From: Halomonas zincidurans B6
GTDB taxonomy: Bacteria; Pseudomonadota; Gammaproteobacteria; Pseudomonadales; Halomonadaceae
Reading direction: 5' to 3'
Length of the DNA: 64,000 nt
NCBI RefSeq assembly: GCF_000731955.1
Contig: NZ_JNCK01000001.1
Location: 682,001-746,000 of the forward strand
The notes beneath the pieces were generated by a model, which searched no databases, had not been told where the DNA came from, and saw nothing but the letters and a program-made list of their open reading frames with translations. Made by a program: the position numbers and the translations under genes. Of this stretch, positions 6,828 to 16,086 are shown one piece after another (within the stretch, counting starts at the first letter, position 1; every line of letters begins with the position of its first letter).

Positions 6828-8366
6828 CTATTCAGCTCATGCCGCCTGATCCTGGTCGTCCTGTCGCATGAAGGTGGGCACCTCGCCGGCAAACAGTTGC
6901 TCCAGCGCCGTATGCGCCGCCATGCCTTGCTTGACCGCGGTGGAGAGGAAGCTGCGCATCCGACAGAAGATCTCGGCGCCCTCCCAGGCACGAAAACAGC
7001 CCGAGATCTTCTGCTGCACCTTGGTCATCCGCAGGTCGCGCTCCCCCTGGTTGTTGGTGAAAGGCGCGGCGGGATCCTCGAGAAAACGCAGCACGTCGTC
7101 CTCGTACGCCTGGAGACGTTCCAGCAGGTTGCGCGCTTTTGTGCGTTTGGCACGCCCGCGCGTCCCGGGCGGTGGCTTTGCCGGTGGCGGGCACTCGGCG
7201 TCGCCCGCCGCCAGGCAGCGTCGGTAACGTGCTCGCCAGCGCTGGGCCTCATCGGCGCAGAGGCAGTCGCCGGCGGCATCCACCGCTCGGCTCATGGCCA
7301 ACAGCAGGTCATGGAGCGACTTGGCCCAGCGCTGGTGGTCGTTTTCCCAGACCGCCGTCAATTCCCGCAGGTGATGGGCATTGCACAGGACATGCCGGCA
7401 ATCCGAGTAGCGGTAGTAGGGCTTCCAATGATCATGCACCAGCACGCCACACACGAAGGGCAATACGCCGATGGCATCCATCGCCTCCTGGCCGCGCTTG
7501 GGATGCGGGGCCAACCAGGTCAGGGCGTCATTGGAGGCACTGTGCAGCCAGTAACGCTTGCCGCCCACCTGCATCCCGGTTTCATCATCTGGCAGACCGT
7601 GTGCTTGGCGTAGCGCCGGGACCACCCACTCGGCGAACGCCTCGGCCCGCTGGTAGGCCTCCTGGTTGAAGGCGAACAGCGTGCCGGTGCTCAACGACAG
7701 GCCACACTGCGAGGTGAGCAGCTCCCGAATGCGCGCATAGGGCAGCAGCTGGTACTGCGAGAGATAGACCGCGTGTGCCTTGAGGCGCGGCCCATACTGG
7801 ATGGGCCGCGTCACACCCTCGGGGAATGGCGCCACATGGCGCTGCCCCTGGTCATCTTCCACTATCTCGGCCTGGTACTCGGTGACCACGGCCTGGATCA
7901 CGATGTCCTGCACCTGGCGGGTCTCGACGCCAATGCTGCGATAGGTGCGCCCTGTAGGCAGATGCCGACGATCGACGCGGAGCTTGACCACCTCGTCGGG
8001 GTTCGTCACCGGCGCCAACGTCTTGCCCGCATGCCCTGGCTGCCCACCGGGACGGCGTTCGCCTTTGGCGCGCGAGCGGCGCTGGCGGTTGGGATCCTGG
8101 GACGGTGGCTTGCTGCTGTTGCGGCTGCCGGTGGCCAACCGGTCGGCCATGAGCTTGACCAGCAGCATCAGCACGTCGATGGCGGCACGCAGCGACGGGG
8201 AGACCGTGCGGTCTTCCTTGAGCTGCTGCCGGACCCGTTCCAGGGCCTCGTCGACGTTGATGTCGCTGATGGTCATGTCACCGCATGGCGTAGTGGTATC
8301 TCGGGACACCATGCCAGAGAAATCAGCTGGTTGGCGACCCTAATTCAGAACCACCTGAATAGTTAC
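6824..8366 (-). mobile_element. IS66-family insertion sequence, single-ORF (ISBst12-like) type
   Basis: The 1543-bp element is bounded by the 12-bp perfect inverted repeats GTAACTATTCAG and CTGAATAGTTAC, which begin with the GTAA typical of IS66, and flanked by the 8-bp duplication TTCCCCGA. It carries only a tnpC-type transposase gene, read on the minus strand. The accessory tnpA and tnpB genes of classical IS66 are absent, as in the ISBst12 subgroup. The matching ends, intact transposase and perfect duplication suggest a recent insertion. It sits inside an operon and in antisense to it. Confidence 0.95.
6837..8276 (-). CDS. IS66-family transposase (TnpC type)
   Basis: The 479-residue protein shows the IS66 layout. 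It has an N-terminal helical region, a basic stretch SSKPPSQDPNRQRRSR, a CxxC-lacking zinc-finger-like region and the DDE core. Likely catalytic residues are the Asp in LPDDETGMQV, the Asp in HDHWKPYY and the Glu in TNNQGERDLRM. The frame is open to an upstream ATG at 8312, but MTISDINVDEALERV looks like the family's usual N-terminus, so 8276 is preferred. The gene appears intact and is the only gene of the element. Confidence 0.92.
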   Translation of the reverse strand: MTISDINVDEALERVRQQLKEDRTVSPSLRAAIDVLMLLVKLMADRLATGSRNSSKPPSQDPNRQRRSRAKGERRPGGQPGHAGKTLAPVTNPDEVVKLRVDRRHLPTGRTYRSIGVETRQVQDIVIQAVVTEYQAEIVEDDQGQRHVAPFPEGVTRPIQYGPRLKAHAVYLSQYQLLPYARIRELLTSQCGLSLSTGTLFAFNQEAYQRAEAFAEWVVPALRQAHGLPDDETGMQVGGKRYWLHSASNDALTWLAPHPKRGQEAMDAIGVLPFVCGVLVHDHWKPYYRYSDCRHVLCNAHHLRELTAVWENDHQRWAKSLHDLLLAMSRAVDAAGDCLCADEAQRWRARYRRCLAAGDAECPPPAKPPPGTRGRAKRTKARNLLERLQAYEDDVLRFLEDPAAPFTNNQGERDLRMTKVQQKISGCFRAWEGAEIFCRMRSFLSTAVKQGMAAHTALEQLFAGEVPTFMRQDDQDQAA

Positions 8367-8374
8367 TTCCCCGA
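8367..8374. repeat. Right target-site duplication of the IS66-family element
   Basis: TTCCCCGA, identical to 6816-6823. Joining the two flanks at this octamer restores an unbroken ATPase reading frame. Confidence 0.95.
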
Positions 8375-8421
8375 GCGTTGGACCAAGTTCTACGCCGACG
8401 ATTATCTGGTGGAGATGAATG

Positions 8422-8444
<23 letters not shown>
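8367..8444 (+). pseudogene. Displaced 3' end of the second ATPase gene
   Basis: This stretch encodes the last residues of the ancestral ATPase (FPERWTKFYADDYLVEMN, then DGQDSQQ and TAA at 8442-8444). It is in frame with 6816-6823 once the IS and one duplication copy are removed. It has no start of its own. Its stop lies 23 bases inside the permease gene, so translation of the two was originally coupled, and the IS broke that coupling. Confidence 0.85.
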
Positions 8445-9288
<844 letters not shown>

Positions 9289-9296
9289 GGTGCGCG

Positions 9297-10097
9297 ATGA
9301 AAACCCGCAAACTGTTGGTGCTATTCACTTATCTGCTGTTCGTGCTGGTGCCGATCTATTGGTTGATCAACATGTCGCTGAAGTCCAACCAGGAAATCCT
9401 CGGTGGGCTGACACTGTGGCCGGAGAACCTCACGCTCGGCAACTACCAGACTATTTTCACCGATCCGACCTGGTACACGACGTATCTCAATTCATTGAGC
9501 TACGTGTCGATGAACACGGTGATTTCGCTGGCGGCGGCGTTGCCTGCGGCCTATGCGTTCTCGCGCTACCGTTTTCTCGGCGACAAGCACATGTTCTTCT
9601 GGCTGTTGACCAACCGCATGGCACCGCCGGCAGTATTCCTGCTGCCGTTCTTCCAGTTGTATTCCTCGGTCGGCCTGTTCGACACCGCGATTGCCGTGGC
9701 GCTGGCCCAGACTCTGTTCAACGTGCCGCTGGCGGTGTGGATTCTCGAAGGCTTCATGTCGGGCGTCCCCAAGGAGATCGACGAGACGGCGTATATCGAT
9801 GGCTATAGCTTTCCGCGCTTCTTCTTTCGAATCTTCATCCCGATGATTCGCCCTGGCATCGGCGTCACGGCATTTTTCTGCTTCATGTTTTCGTGGGTCG
9901 AGCTGCTGCTGGCCGGCACGCTGACCTCGGTGGATGCCAAGCCGATCGTGGCGCAGATGACCAGCACCATTTCCGCCGGCGGCATCGACTGGGGGCTGCT
10001 GGCCGCCGCCGGGGTGGTGGCATTGCTGCCCGGGATCGCGGTGATCTACTTCGTTCGTAATCATGTCGCCAAGGGCTTTGCGCTGGGGCGGGTATGA
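9297..10097 (+). CDS. ABC transporter permease, GlpQ-like
   Basis: A 266-residue MalG/UgpE-type inner-membrane protein with about six helices. The EAA motif reads EIDETAYIDGYSFPRFFFRI, followed by PMIRPGIGVTAFFCF. It starts eight bases after the first permease stop and forms the second half of the membrane channel. Length and layout are normal for the family. Confidence 0.92.
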   Translation: MKTRKLLVLFTYLLFVLVPIYWLINMSLKSNQEILGGLTLWPENLTLGNYQTIFTDPTWYTTYLNSLSYVSMNTVISLAAALPAAYAFSRYRFLGDKHMFFWLLTNRMAPPAVFLLPFFQLYSSVGLFDTAIAVALAQTLFNVPLAVWILEGFMSGVPKEIDETAYIDGYSFPRFFFRIFIPMIRPGIGVTAFFCFMFSWVELLLAGTLTSVDAKPIVAQMTSTISAGGIDWGLLAAAGVVALLPGIAVIYFVRNHVAKGFALGRV

Positions 10098-10147
10098 ACC
10101 GCCTGGCAGCAGGCATCGTCAATTAACGAATCGGCAAGGAGAAAGAT

Positions 10148-10420
10148 ATGGAATGGATGGCATGGACACTGCCGACGGCGATTTTCTTCACCGTCATCGG
10201 CCTGATCCTGATTGGCATGACGATCTGGCAGACCGTGTCGCCGGGTATTCAGCGCCAAGGTTTCTTGCCGATCTCCACGACCCGCGGGGATCGTCTATTC
10301 ATCAGCTTGCTGATGGCCGGCTACGGACACCTGTTGCTGCTCGGGTTCACCGAGTGGCCGCTGTGGATCGCCACGCTTGCCAGCGTGGCGGCATTTCTCA
10401 TCATCATGAAGTGGGGGTGA
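10148..10420 (+). CDS. DUF2160-family small membrane protein (GlpU-like)
   Basis: A 90-residue protein with three hydrophobic segments (about 8-28, 50-66 and 70-87). It begins MEWMAWTLPTAIFFTVIG and contains QTVSPGIQRQGFLPI and TTRGDRLFISLL, the pattern of DUF2160. In rhizobia this family lies between the permease and binding-protein genes of the glycerol ABC importer, the same position as here. Its role is unknown, but strict co-occurrence suggests an accessory membrane subunit. AAGGAGAAAGAT precedes the ATG. Confidence 0.88.
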   Translation: MEWMAWTLPTAIFFTVIGLILIGMTIWQTVSPGIQRQGFLPISTTRGDRLFISLLMAGYGHLLLLGFTEWPLWIATLASVAAFLIIMKWG

Positions 10421-10485
10421 CGCATTCATAAAGAAACCTGAGCCGCACCAAGCGCAGCACTGTACTCCACAATAACGAGGTAACT

Positions 10486-12225
10486 ATGTCTTCCATCAAT
10501 TACATGCCACGACCGACGCGCATCGCCATGGCCATGAGCCTGGCCGCCTGCTTTGCGGCGCCTTCACTGGTGTTTGCCGATCAGTATCAAGATGCCGCCA
10601 AGCGTTGGATCGAGAATGAATTCCAGCCCTCCACGCTAACGCCCGAAGAGCAGATGGCGGAGATGCAATGGTTCATCGACGCGGCCAAACCGCTGCGCGG
10701 CCAGGAGATCAATGTCGTCTCGGAGACGCTGACCGTCCACAAGTACGAATCCGAGGTGCTGGCCAAGGCATTTCGTGAGATCACCGGGATCAATCTGACT
10801 CACTCACTAATACAGGAAGGCGACGTCATCGAGAAGTTGCAGACCCAGATGTACTCTGGCACCAACATCTACGATGGCTATGTCAACGATTCCGATCTGA
10901 TCGGTACCCACTTCCGTTATGGCAAGGTCGTACCGATTTCAACCCTGATCGAGCAGAATCCCGATTTCACATTGCCGACGCTGGATCTCGAGGACTTCAT
11001 CGGCCTGTCGTTCACCACTGCGCCGGATGGTAAGGTCTATCAGCTGCCAGACCAGCAGTTTGCCAATCTTTACTGGTTCCGTGCCGACTGGTTCGCCAAT
11101 CCCGAATACAAGCAGCAATTCAAGGAGAAGTATGGCTACGAGTTGGGCGTGCCGGTGAACTGGTCGGCCTATGAGGACATCGCCGAATTCTTCACCAATG
11201 ACGTCAAGACCATCGATGGCAAGCGCGTCTACGGTAATATGGATTACGGCAAGAAGGATCCCTCGCTCGGCTGGCGCTTCACCGATGCCTGGTTCTCCAT
11301 GGCGGGTGCCGGCGACAAGGGCATTCCCAACGGCTTGCCGGTCGATGAGTGGGGCATTCGGGTCGATGGGTGTAATCCGGTCGGCTCCAGCATGTCGCGC
11401 GGCGGCGCCGTCAATAGCCCGGCGGCGGTCTACGCGACCGAGAAATACGTCGAATGGCTGAAGAAATACGCCCCGCCGGCGGCGCAGGGCATGACCTTCT
11501 ACGAAGCCGGGCCGGTGCCGGCGCAGGGCAACATTGCCCAGCAGATCTTCTGGTACACCGCCTTCACCGCCGACATGACCAAGCAAGGCCTGCCGGTGGT
11601 CAACGAGGATGGCACGCCCAAGTGGCGCATGGCGCCGTCTCCGGTGGGCGCGTACTGGCAAGAGGGCATGAAGAAGGGCTATCAGGACGTGGGCTCCTGG
11701 ACCTTCCTCGAGTCGACACCCGAGAAACGCCGTCTGGGCGCCTGGCTGTACGCACAGTTCGTGACCGCCAAGACCGTTTCGCTGAAGAAAACGCTGGTCG
11801 GCTTGACGCCGATTCGCGAGTCCGACATTCAATCCCAGGCGATGACCGACGCTGCGCCCAAGCTGGGCGGGCTGGTCGAGTTCTATCGCAGCCCGGCGCG
11901 GCTGCAATGGACACCGACCGGGACCAACGTGCCGGACTATCCGAAGCTGGCACAGTTGTGGTGGCAGTATGTCGCCCGTGCGGCCAGTGGCGAGTCGTCC
12001 GCCAAGGAAGCGCTCGATGGCTTGGCCGAGGCGCAGGATCGGGTCATGGAGCGTCTGGAGCGTGCCGGTGTGCAGGAAACCTGCGGCCCGAAGATGAACG
12101 AGCCGCGGGACGTCCAGTACTGGCTCGACCAGCCCGGCGCGCCGAAGCCCGAGCTTGACAACGAAAAGCCGCAGGGCAAGACCGTGCCCTACGAAGAGAT
12201 GGTCAAGTCCTGGGAAGAAAGTTGA
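10486..12225 (+). CDS. ABC transporter substrate-binding protein, GlpV-like
   Basis: A 579-residue periplasmic binding protein, longer than the usual 400-450 of the MalE/UgpB family, as is typical of the GlpV-type glycerol binding protein. A signal peptide ends near residue 31 (SLVFA-DQYQD). The body has aromatic-rich ligand-binding segments such as DQQFANLYWFRADWF and GNIAQQIFWYTAF. It is the last gene of the operon and is followed by a terminator. The operon contains no glycerol kinase or glycerol-3-phosphate dehydrogenase, so glycerol as the substrate rests on family resemblance alone. Confidence 0.88.
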   Translation: MSSINYMPRPTRIAMAMSLAACFAAPSLVFADQYQDAAKRWIENEFQPSTLTPEEQMAEMQWFIDAAKPLRGQEINVVSETLTVHKYESEVLAKAFREITGINLTHSLIQEGDVIEKLQTQMYSGTNIYDGYVNDSDLIGTHFRYGKVVPISTLIEQNPDFTLPTLDLEDFIGLSFTTAPDGKVYQLPDQQFANLYWFRADWFANPEYKQQFKEKYGYELGVPVNWSAYEDIAEFFTNDVKTIDGKRVYGNMDYGKKDPSLGWRFTDAWFSMAGAGDKGIPNGLPVDEWGIRVDGCNPVGSSMSRGGAVNSPAAVYATEKYVEWLKKYAPPAAQGMTFYEAGPVPAQGNIAQQIFWYTAFTADMTKQGLPVVNEDGTPKWRMAPSPVGAYWQEGMKKGYQDVGSWTFLESTPEKRRLGAWLYAQFVTAKTVSLKKTLVGLTPIRESDIQSQAMTDAAPKLGGLVEFYRSPARLQWTPTGTNVPDYPKLAQLWWQYVARAASGESSAKEALDGLAEAQDRVMERLERAGVQETCGPKMNEPRDVQYWLDQPGAPKPELDNEKPQGKTVPYEEMVKSWEES

Positions 12226-12254
12226 TCCTGCGGGCGTCTCTTCTGTCTCTCTTG

Positions 12255-12277
12255 CGGCGCCTGCGGGCGCCGTTTTT
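12255..12277 (+). terminator. Rho-independent terminator of the ABC transporter operon
   Basis: CGGCGCC-TGCG-GGCGCCG forms a perfect 7-bp GC stem with a 4-nt loop, followed by five T, 29 bp after the binding-protein stop codon. Confidence 0.9.
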
Positions 12278-12309
12278 GCATCTGCGTTGCGAAACCGGCA
12301 GGCGTGACG

Positions 12310-12789
12310 TCAGCGATAGCGGTAATAAAGGCGCTCGCTCTTGCGCGGTCCCTCGATGCTCCAGGCCAGGTCGAAACCGGCTTCTGCCGGCGTGAGTCGC
12401 ACGCGATAGCGATCGGCGGCACACTGATGCGCCTCTCGGGCGACCCAGTCGGCGGCGTCGCGGGGGCCGGTCGGTATCAATTCGAACAGTTGAACGGCCG
12501 CTTCGACGCCACGCCGCTCGTGGCTCAGGGCGATGGCATCCGCCCGCGGTGTCCAGCGGAAGACGTTGCGAAAGGCGATCGACTCGGTCGCGCCCTCCAG
12601 CCGGAAACGACCCCATTCAGTGAATGTAAGACTGGTGTCGGCGTGGGTCTCGACCTTCACCGTGCCGTTGCCCCGGCCGGCCCAGCCGCTGCGCGATCCT
12701 GCCAAGGGTTGTGAACTAAAATATACTGTTGAAGTTGACAGAAGCCGTTGGCGCAGCGCTAAGATAGCCGCCTCGATTGGTTGACTCAT
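12310..12789 (-). CDS. DUF6314-family protein
   Basis: A 159-residue protein with conserved-looking blocks GWAGRGNGTVKV, FRNVFRWTPRADAIALSHERRG, FELIPTGPRDAADW and SIEGPRKSERLYYRYR, which fit the small uncharacterised DUF6314 family (a lipocalin-like beta-rich fold is plausible). Its start codon is only ten bases from the divergent DMT permease start. That is unusually tight, so the true start may be further in. Confidence 0.7.
   Translation of the reverse strand: MSQPIEAAILALRQRLLSTSTVYFSSQPLAGSRSGWAGRGNGTVKVETHADTSLTFTEWGRFRLEGATESIAFRNVFRWTPRADAIALSHERRGVEAAVQLFELIPTGPRDAADWVAREAHQCAADRYRVRLTPAEAGFDLAWSIEGPRKSERLYYRYR
12735..12765 (+). promoter_or_regulatory. Possible promoter of the DMT permease gene
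   Basis: TTGACA (12735-12740) and TAAGAT (12760-12765) are separated by 19 bp, slightly long, and lie 34 bp before the ATG at 12799. If used, it overlaps the 5' end of the DUF6314 coding region on the other strand. Confidence 0.35.
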
Positions 12790-12798
12790 GGATCGCTC

Positions 12799-13776
12799 AT
12801 GTCCTATCTGTTCGCTGTCACGGCCCTCTGGGCCTTCTCGTTCTCGCTGATCGGCGCGTATCTATCCGGTCAGGTCGATAGCTATTTCGCGGTGCTGGTG
12901 CGCATCGCTCTGGCCAGCCTGCTGTTTCTGCCGTTTCTGCGTCCGCGGGCCTTGAGCCATGCCCACAAGCTGGCGCTGATGGCCATCGGCGCCATCCAAC
13001 TGGGGCTGATGTACATCTTCTTCTACCAATCCTTCCTGCTGCTGTCGGTGCCGGAAGTGCTGCTGTTCACCATCTTCACGCCGCTCTACGTGACGCTGCT
13101 CGATGACGCCCTGGACAAGCGCTTCACGCCATTTTATCTGGTCACCGCGGCGGTTGCCGTCATCGGCGCGGCGGTGATCCGCTACCAGGGCGTGAGCGCC
13201 GATTTCTGGCTGGGTTTCGCCATCGTCCAGGGCGCCAATCTGTGTTTCGCCATCGGTCAGGTCGGCTACCGTCACCTGGCGCGCCGGCTGCCGCCCGAGG
13301 TGCCCCAGCACAGCGTATTCGGCTGGTTCTACCTGGGCGCGTTGGGATTGGTGATCATCGCCTACGCACTGCTCGGCACAGCGCAACTGCCGAGCAACGG
13401 CGTGCAATGGGGCGTGCTGGCCTGGCTGGGACTAATCGCCTCGGGACTCGGTTATTTTCTGTGGAACAAGGGCGCGACGCGGGTCGATGCCGGCGCCCTG
13501 GCGATCATGAACAATCTGTTGATTCCCGCCGGGTTGCTGGTCAATCTGCTGATCTGGAATCGCGACGCCGACCTGCCCAGGCTGGCCGCCGGTGGCGCGA
13601 TCATCGTCGCCGCGCTGCTGGTCAACGAAGGATGGGCGAGGCGTCGCCCGCTTCAGCGTCAACCAGGTCGGCAGCAGCTCGCCCATGGCGGCCAGCTCGG
13701 CTTGGATGTCGAGCCCCACGGCGGCAGCGGGATCGCCCGTGGCCAGTCGTCGGCAACCACGAACAGCCGCCGATAG
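12799..13776 (+). CDS. DMT/EamA-family permease (YigM-like carboxylate/amino-acid/amine transporter), abnormal C-terminus
   Basis: The first 280 or so residues give about ten transmembrane helices of the drug/metabolite transporter superfamily, with two EamA repeats. The second repeat is seen as GWFYLGALGLVIIAYALLG and ASGLGYFLWNKGATRVDAG. The natural end is probably near NEGWARRR. Beyond it the frame runs on for about 45 hydrophilic residues that look like the antisense of a decayed minus-strand gene, so the original stop seems lost. ATG 12799 is preferred over an in-frame TTG at 12781. The substrate is unknown. Confidence 0.8.
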   Translation: MSYLFAVTALWAFSFSLIGAYLSGQVDSYFAVLVRIALASLLFLPFLRPRALSHAHKLALMAIGAIQLGLMYIFFYQSFLLLSVPEVLLFTIFTPLYVTLLDDALDKRFTPFYLVTAAVAVIGAAVIRYQGVSADFWLGFAIVQGANLCFAIGQVGYRHLARRLPPEVPQHSVFGWFYLGALGLVIIAYALLGTAQLPSNGVQWGVLAWLGLIASGLGYFLWNKGATRVDAGALAIMNNLLIPAGLLVNLLIWNRDADLPRLAAGGAIIVAALLVNEGWARRRPLQRQPGRQQLAHGGQLGLDVEPHGGSGIARGQSSATTNSRR

Positions 13777-13853
13777 CTGCCGTTCGCTTCGCGCAGCCAG
13801 GCAAGATCGCGTACCAGCGAATCGCCGGGTGCAGTCTCGGGGCCGATGGGGTC
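13622..13853 (-). pseudogene. Relic of a minus-strand gene, possibly DUF1853 family
   Basis: Two minus-strand frames carry protein-like sequence that must once have been joined: PGDSLVRDLAWLREANGSYR followed by RLFVVADDWPRAIPLPP, then after a frameshift LDIQAELAAMGELLPTWLTL. LVRDLAWL resembles the conserved N-terminal block of DUF1853 proteins, which I recall as neighbours of nadK in related gammaproteobacteria. There is no intact start and at least one frameshift, and the end overlaps the DMT permease gene. Family assignment is tentative. Confidence 0.38.
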
Positions 13854-13935
13854 GGGACACGAGACACCTCGTGGCGGTTTGCCGGGGCCACGTCGAGCCC
13901 CCATAATAGCCGGCTCGACATGGCTGGGAGCGCCC

Positions 13936-14817
13936 ATGGAACCTTTCAAGAACATCGGTCTGATCGGTCGTCTCGGCAGCGGCAGCGTGGTCGAGACGCT
14001 GCGCCGGCTGATCCGTTTCCTGGGCACGCGTGGCTATCATGTCATCATCGAGGACCGTACCGCCAGCGGGCTGGACGAACATCGCCAGCAGGAAGCCAGC
14101 CGCAGTCAGCTCGGCGAACTCTGCGATCTGGTGATCGTGGTCGGCGGCGACGGCAGCATGCTCGGCGCCGGCCGGGCGCTATGCCGTAGCGGCACGCCGG
14201 TGCTGGGCATCAACCGGGGTCGGCTGGGCTTTCTGACCGACATCCTGCCCGACGAGGTCGAGGAAAAGGTCGGCGAGGTGCTGGCCGGCGACTATGAAAC
14301 CGAACGGCGCTTTCTGCTCGACGCCGAGGTGTATCGCGAGGGCTTGCTGGTCGGCGCCTCCGATGCGCTGAACGACGTGGTCGTGCACCCCGGCAAGGCC
14401 GTGCAGATGATCGAGTTCGAGCTGTTCATCGATGGCCTGTTCGTCTATAGCCAGCGCGCCGATGGGCTGATCATGGCCACGCCCACCGGCTCCACGGCCT
14501 ACGCGCTGTCCGGCGGCGGCCCGATCGTGCACCCCGGACTCGAGGCGATCACTCTGGTGCCGATGTTCCCGCATACGCTGTCGAGCCGGCCGATCGTGGT
14601 CGACGCCGCCAGCGAGATCAAGATCCATATCGGCGAGACCAACGAAGCCTATCCGCACGTCAGTTGCGACGGCCAGACCCAGGTGGTCTCCAAGCCCGGC
14701 GACATCCTTTATGTGCGCCGCAAGGCGCAACGCCTGACACTGATTCATCCGCGCGGTCACAACTATTACGAGATCTGCCGCAGCAAACTCGGCTGGAGCA
14801 GCCGGCTGGGGGAGTGA
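13936..14817 (+). CDS. nadK: NAD kinase
   Basis: A 293-residue ATP-NAD kinase that makes NADP+. The signature GGDGSML (about residues 70-76), NRGRLGFL and the nucleotide-binding segment TPTGSTAYALSGGGPIVHP are all present. The length equals that of E. coli NadK (292). GGGAG precedes the ATG. The gene is followed one base later by a phosphatase gene, and then glpG, an order shared with pseudomonads. Confidence 0.97.
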   Translation: MEPFKNIGLIGRLGSGSVVETLRRLIRFLGTRGYHVIIEDRTASGLDEHRQQEASRSQLGELCDLVIVVGGDGSMLGAGRALCRSGTPVLGINRGRLGFLTDILPDEVEEKVGEVLAGDYETERRFLLDAEVYREGLLVGASDALNDVVVHPGKAVQMIEFELFIDGLFVYSQRADGLIMATPTGSTAYALSGGGPIVHPGLEAITLVPMFPHTLSSRPIVVDAASEIKIHIGETNEAYPHVSCDGQTQVVSKPGDILYVRRKAQRLTLIHPRGHNYYEICRSKLGWSSRLGE

Positions 14818-14818
14818 C

Positions 14819-15826
14819 ATGAACATGACCGGCGGCATCGACGGCTACGACCTGGTCGGCGACGTGCACGGCTGCGGCGCGACGCTGGGCGCACTGCTGG
14901 AAAAGCTCGGCTATCACCTCGCCGGCGGCGTCTATCGCCATCCGCGCCGCAAGGTGATCTTCCTCGGCGATCTGATCGATCGCGGCCCGCGGATTCGCCT
15001 GGCGGTGTCGATCGCCCGGCGCATGGTCGAGTCCGGCGAGGCGTTCATGGTGATGGGCAACCATGAGATCAACGCGCTGGCCTACTATCAGCGTTGCCCT
15101 CCGGGCGCCGGCTGTGAATGGTTGCGCGAGCACACGCCGCGGCACAACCGGGTCATCCGCGAGACCCTCGAGCAGTACCGCGATCATCCCGCCGAATGGG
15201 ACGACACGCTGGCCTGGTTCATGGAAATTCCGTTGCTGCTCGAGCGTGACGGCCTGCGGGTGGTCCATGCCTGCTGGGATGCACCGTTGATCGAGCGCTT
15301 TCGCGCCGCCTATCCCGAGGGTCGCATCGACGCGGCTTTCCTCCGGGAGTCCGCGTATTCCGGAAGCTTCGCGTTCCGGGTGCTCGAGCGGTTGACCCGA
15401 GGCGTTCACCTGAGTCTGCCCGAAGGCATTGCGATTCACTCCGGCGACGGCTTCACCCGGCGAACCTTCCGTGCGCATTTCTGGGCCCGCGACCCGCAGA
15501 CCTACGGTGACGTCATATTCCAGCCCGACAACTTGCCCGGCGCTCTGGAACTGCGCCGGTTGTCGGATGACGAGCGTGCGCTGCTGCCTTATTACGGCCC
15601 CGAGCAGTGTCCGCTGTTCCTCGGCCATTACTGGTGCGAAGGGGTGCCGGCGCTGCCGGCGCCGAACATCGCCTGTCTCGATTACAGTGCGGTCAAGTTC
15701 GGCCGTCTGGTCGCCTACCGCTGGGACGGCGAGACGACCCTGAGCGCCGACAAGTTCGTCTGGCTGCGCGTGCCCCAGGATGAACGCGCCCGTCCCCGGC
15801 CCGGGGGAATCGATCTCGACTCATGA
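14819..15826 (+). CDS. Metallophosphoesterase (serine/threonine-phosphatase-like)
   Basis: A 335-residue calcineurin-like phosphoesterase. The metal-binding motifs are in order: GDVHG (about 15), GDLIDRGP (about 49) and GNHEINAL (about 80), followed by later His residues in VVHACWD and LGHYWCEG. The fold is that of PPP-family phosphatases, but the natural substrate is unknown and could be a protein or small molecule. It starts one base after the nadK stop and is probably cotranscribed with it. An in-frame ATG six bases later is an alternative start. Confidence 0.88.
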   Translation: MNMTGGIDGYDLVGDVHGCGATLGALLEKLGYHLAGGVYRHPRRKVIFLGDLIDRGPRIRLAVSIARRMVESGEAFMVMGNHEINALAYYQRCPPGAGCEWLREHTPRHNRVIRETLEQYRDHPAEWDDTLAWFMEIPLLLERDGLRVVHACWDAPLIERFRAAYPEGRIDAAFLRESAYSGSFAFRVLERLTRGVHLSLPEGIAIHSGDGFTRRTFRAHFWARDPQTYGDVIFQPDNLPGALELRRLSDDERALLPYYGPEQCPLFLGHYWCEGVPALPAPNIACLDYSAVKFGRLVAYRWDGETTLSADKFVWLRVPQDERARPRPGGIDLDS

Positions 15827-15924
15827 AGCTACAATTCATTACACAATTTTTTCGCCCTGCCATGAAACTAGTTTACGCGGCGGCCGTCAGAGTGAGTGTT
15901 CCCTTGAATGATCCCTTGCTTATT

Positions 15925-15958
15925 GTCCGGCGGCCTCCTCCGCCGGACTTTTCTTTTT
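15925..15958 (+). terminator. Rho-independent terminator after the nadK-phosphatase operon
   Basis: The perfect 9-bp stem GTCCGGCGG/CCGCCGGAC with a CCTCCT loop is followed by TTTTCTTTTT. Confidence 0.92.
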
Positions 15959-16086
15959 GGTGCGTTTTTCATGTGCCCCTGTTTTTCATGTGCTCCTATC
16001 GCGTGTTCAGGCTGCATCGGGCTCGCGAGTCGCTGGCGATACGACCCGGCCGGGTGAGGGCTGGCCAAAGAGGATAAGGAACGATC

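Noticed and set aside
15827..16077. 84-codon open frame after the phosphatase gene
   Set aside because: It runs through a perfect terminator hairpin (15925-15958), has no ribosome binding site and no homology-like sequence.
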